A DNA stretch of 64,000 bases from Synechococcus sp. JA-2-3B'a(2-13) (GTDB taxonomy: Bacteria > Cyanobacteriota > Cyanobacteriia > Thermostichales > Thermostichaceae). Below are positions 63,422-64,000 of the stretch, piece by piece. The translations under genes and the position numbers were made by a program. Each line of letters opens with the position of its first letter. The first letter of the stretch is position 1. Under the pieces are notes generated by a model, which worked only from the letters and a program-made list of their open reading frames with translations, ran no database searches and had not been told where the DNA came from. Where the stretch lies: positions 1,827,001-1,891,000 of the forward strand of contig NC_007776.1 of assembly GCF_000013225.1 (NCBI RefSeq), given 5' to 3'.

Positions 63422-64000
63422 ATGGCTTCTGCTCGTCCCCCCTTCCAGGCTGCCAAAAGGGATCCCGGGATCCGGCGAGACCTCGGCTTGGGTGTGGGGG
63501 CATTGGTGTGTGTGGTGCTGATCGGCACCCTCTGGTACCACGGGGTGGAGCAGTGGCCTTGGGTGGAAGCTTTTTACATGACCGTTATCACCCTAACCAC
63601 CGTGGGCTTCATGGAGGTGGGGCCGCTGGGGGAGCGGGGGCGTTTATTTACGGTGGCCTTGATCCTGATGGGGGTCTTGAGCATTGGGTTCATGGTGAAT
63701 CGCTTTACAGAGGCCCTCATCCAGGGACATTTTCAGGAAGGGATCCGGCAACGGAAATGGAAGAAACAGATGGAAGCGCTGAACAACCACTACATCATTT
63801 GCGGTTTCGGGCGCATTGGGCGGCAGGTGGCTCAAGAGTTTCGAGCAGAAGGGGTGCCATTTTTGGTGATCGATCAGTCTGCTGAGGCGATTCAGGTGGC
63901 TCAAGAGCTGGGATATGTGGCTCTCCAGGGGGATAGTACTCTGGATGCCACTTTGCTCGAAGCGCGGGTGCAACAGGCGGAGGGGCTGATTGCCGCCCTG
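63422..64000 (+). CDS. Two-span potassium channel with RCK domain, truncated by window end
   Basis: 193 residues visible, continuing past the right edge. TM1 (LGVGALVCVVLIGTLWYHGV), pore region with filter-like TLTTVGFMEVGPLGERGRLF, TM2 (TVALILMGVLSIGFMVNRFT), then an RCK/TrkA-N Rossmann domain starting HYIICGFGRIGRQVAQEFRA. The filter has TVGFM where classical channels have TVGYG. The start ATG 63422 is the first possible one; a stop lies in frame six codons upstream. Confidence 0.85.
   Translation, partial: MASARPPFQAAKRDPGIRRDLGLGVGALVCVVLIGTLWYHGVEQWPWVEAFYMTVITLTTVGFMEVGPLGERGRLFTVALILMGVLSIGFMVNRFTEALIQGHFQEGIRQRKWKKQMEALNNHYIICGFGRIGRQVAQEFRAEGVPFLVIDQSAEAIQVAQELGYVALQGDSTLDATLLEARVQQAEGLIAAL

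Overview
The window looks like a piece of a chromosome from a thermophilic, early-branching unicellular cyanobacterium, most like the Yellowstone-type Synechococcus (OS-A / OS-B' group); the strain-level guess is inference. The evidence is a complete beta-carboxysome cluster (ccmK, ccmK, ccmL, ccmM, ccmN, ccmO), ndhO, plastocyanin (petE), geranylgeranyl reductase (chlP), a class C flavodiiron protein, SepF and several small cyanobacteria-type proteins. The DNA is GC-rich and carries very many GGATCC / GGGATCCC palindromes (seven GGATCC in the first 1.03 kb), many inside coding sequence.

Layout. 1-12 kb is housekeeping: a partial Ycf23-like gene, agmatinase family, SPFH protein, YggS, sepF-proC, a type II NADH dehydrogenase, ruvX, ahcY, an orphan PIN-domain protein, argG and a membrane-anchored FAD oxidoreductase. 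At 12.09-12.90 kb an IS5-family element sits exactly at the secF stop codon, followed by secF-secD and a solo TnpB transposon (15.3-16.6 kb). 16.9-29.4 kb holds a secreted protein, chlP, an operon of DUF3084 protein / RNase H-like nuclease / binding lipoprotein, pdhB, pdxA, an aldo-keto reductase with Fe-S centres, a coiled-coil protein built from near-identical 75-bp repeats, a flavodiiron protein and a Uma2 nuclease. 29.5-36.2 kb has a 1247-residue PAS/GAF histidine kinase whose first GAF domain has the two-cysteine signature of a DXCF cyanobacteriochrome, a second Uma2 gene and a secreted serpin. 37-46 kb is the most mobile part: a desaturase/short-chain dehydrogenase fusion, thyX, a methyltransferase, a sugar transferase, purC and a membrane protein. 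46-53 kb returns to housekeeping (hemC, ylqD-like, a family 2 glycosyltransferase, ilvC, serS). 53.2-57.8 kb is the carboxysome operon, all on the minus strand. 58.6-64 kb has cbiO-like, ftsQ, ndhO, petE, small proteins and a truncated potassium channel.

Two repeat families stand out. A ~278-bp element occurs three times (36942, 44239, 57901), each time abutting genes: it supplies the last codons of one gene, touches the purC stop while supplying the first codons of the next gene, and lies just upstream of the carboxysome operon. A separate 24-bp repeat is inserted cleanly into one copy of that element and occurs several times in frame inside thyX, giving this ThyX an extra segment of about 50 residues; one more good copy lies in the desaturase/dehydrogenase fusion gene and a degenerate one in the sugar transferase. 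Because the unit length is a multiple of three it can expand proteins without breaking them.
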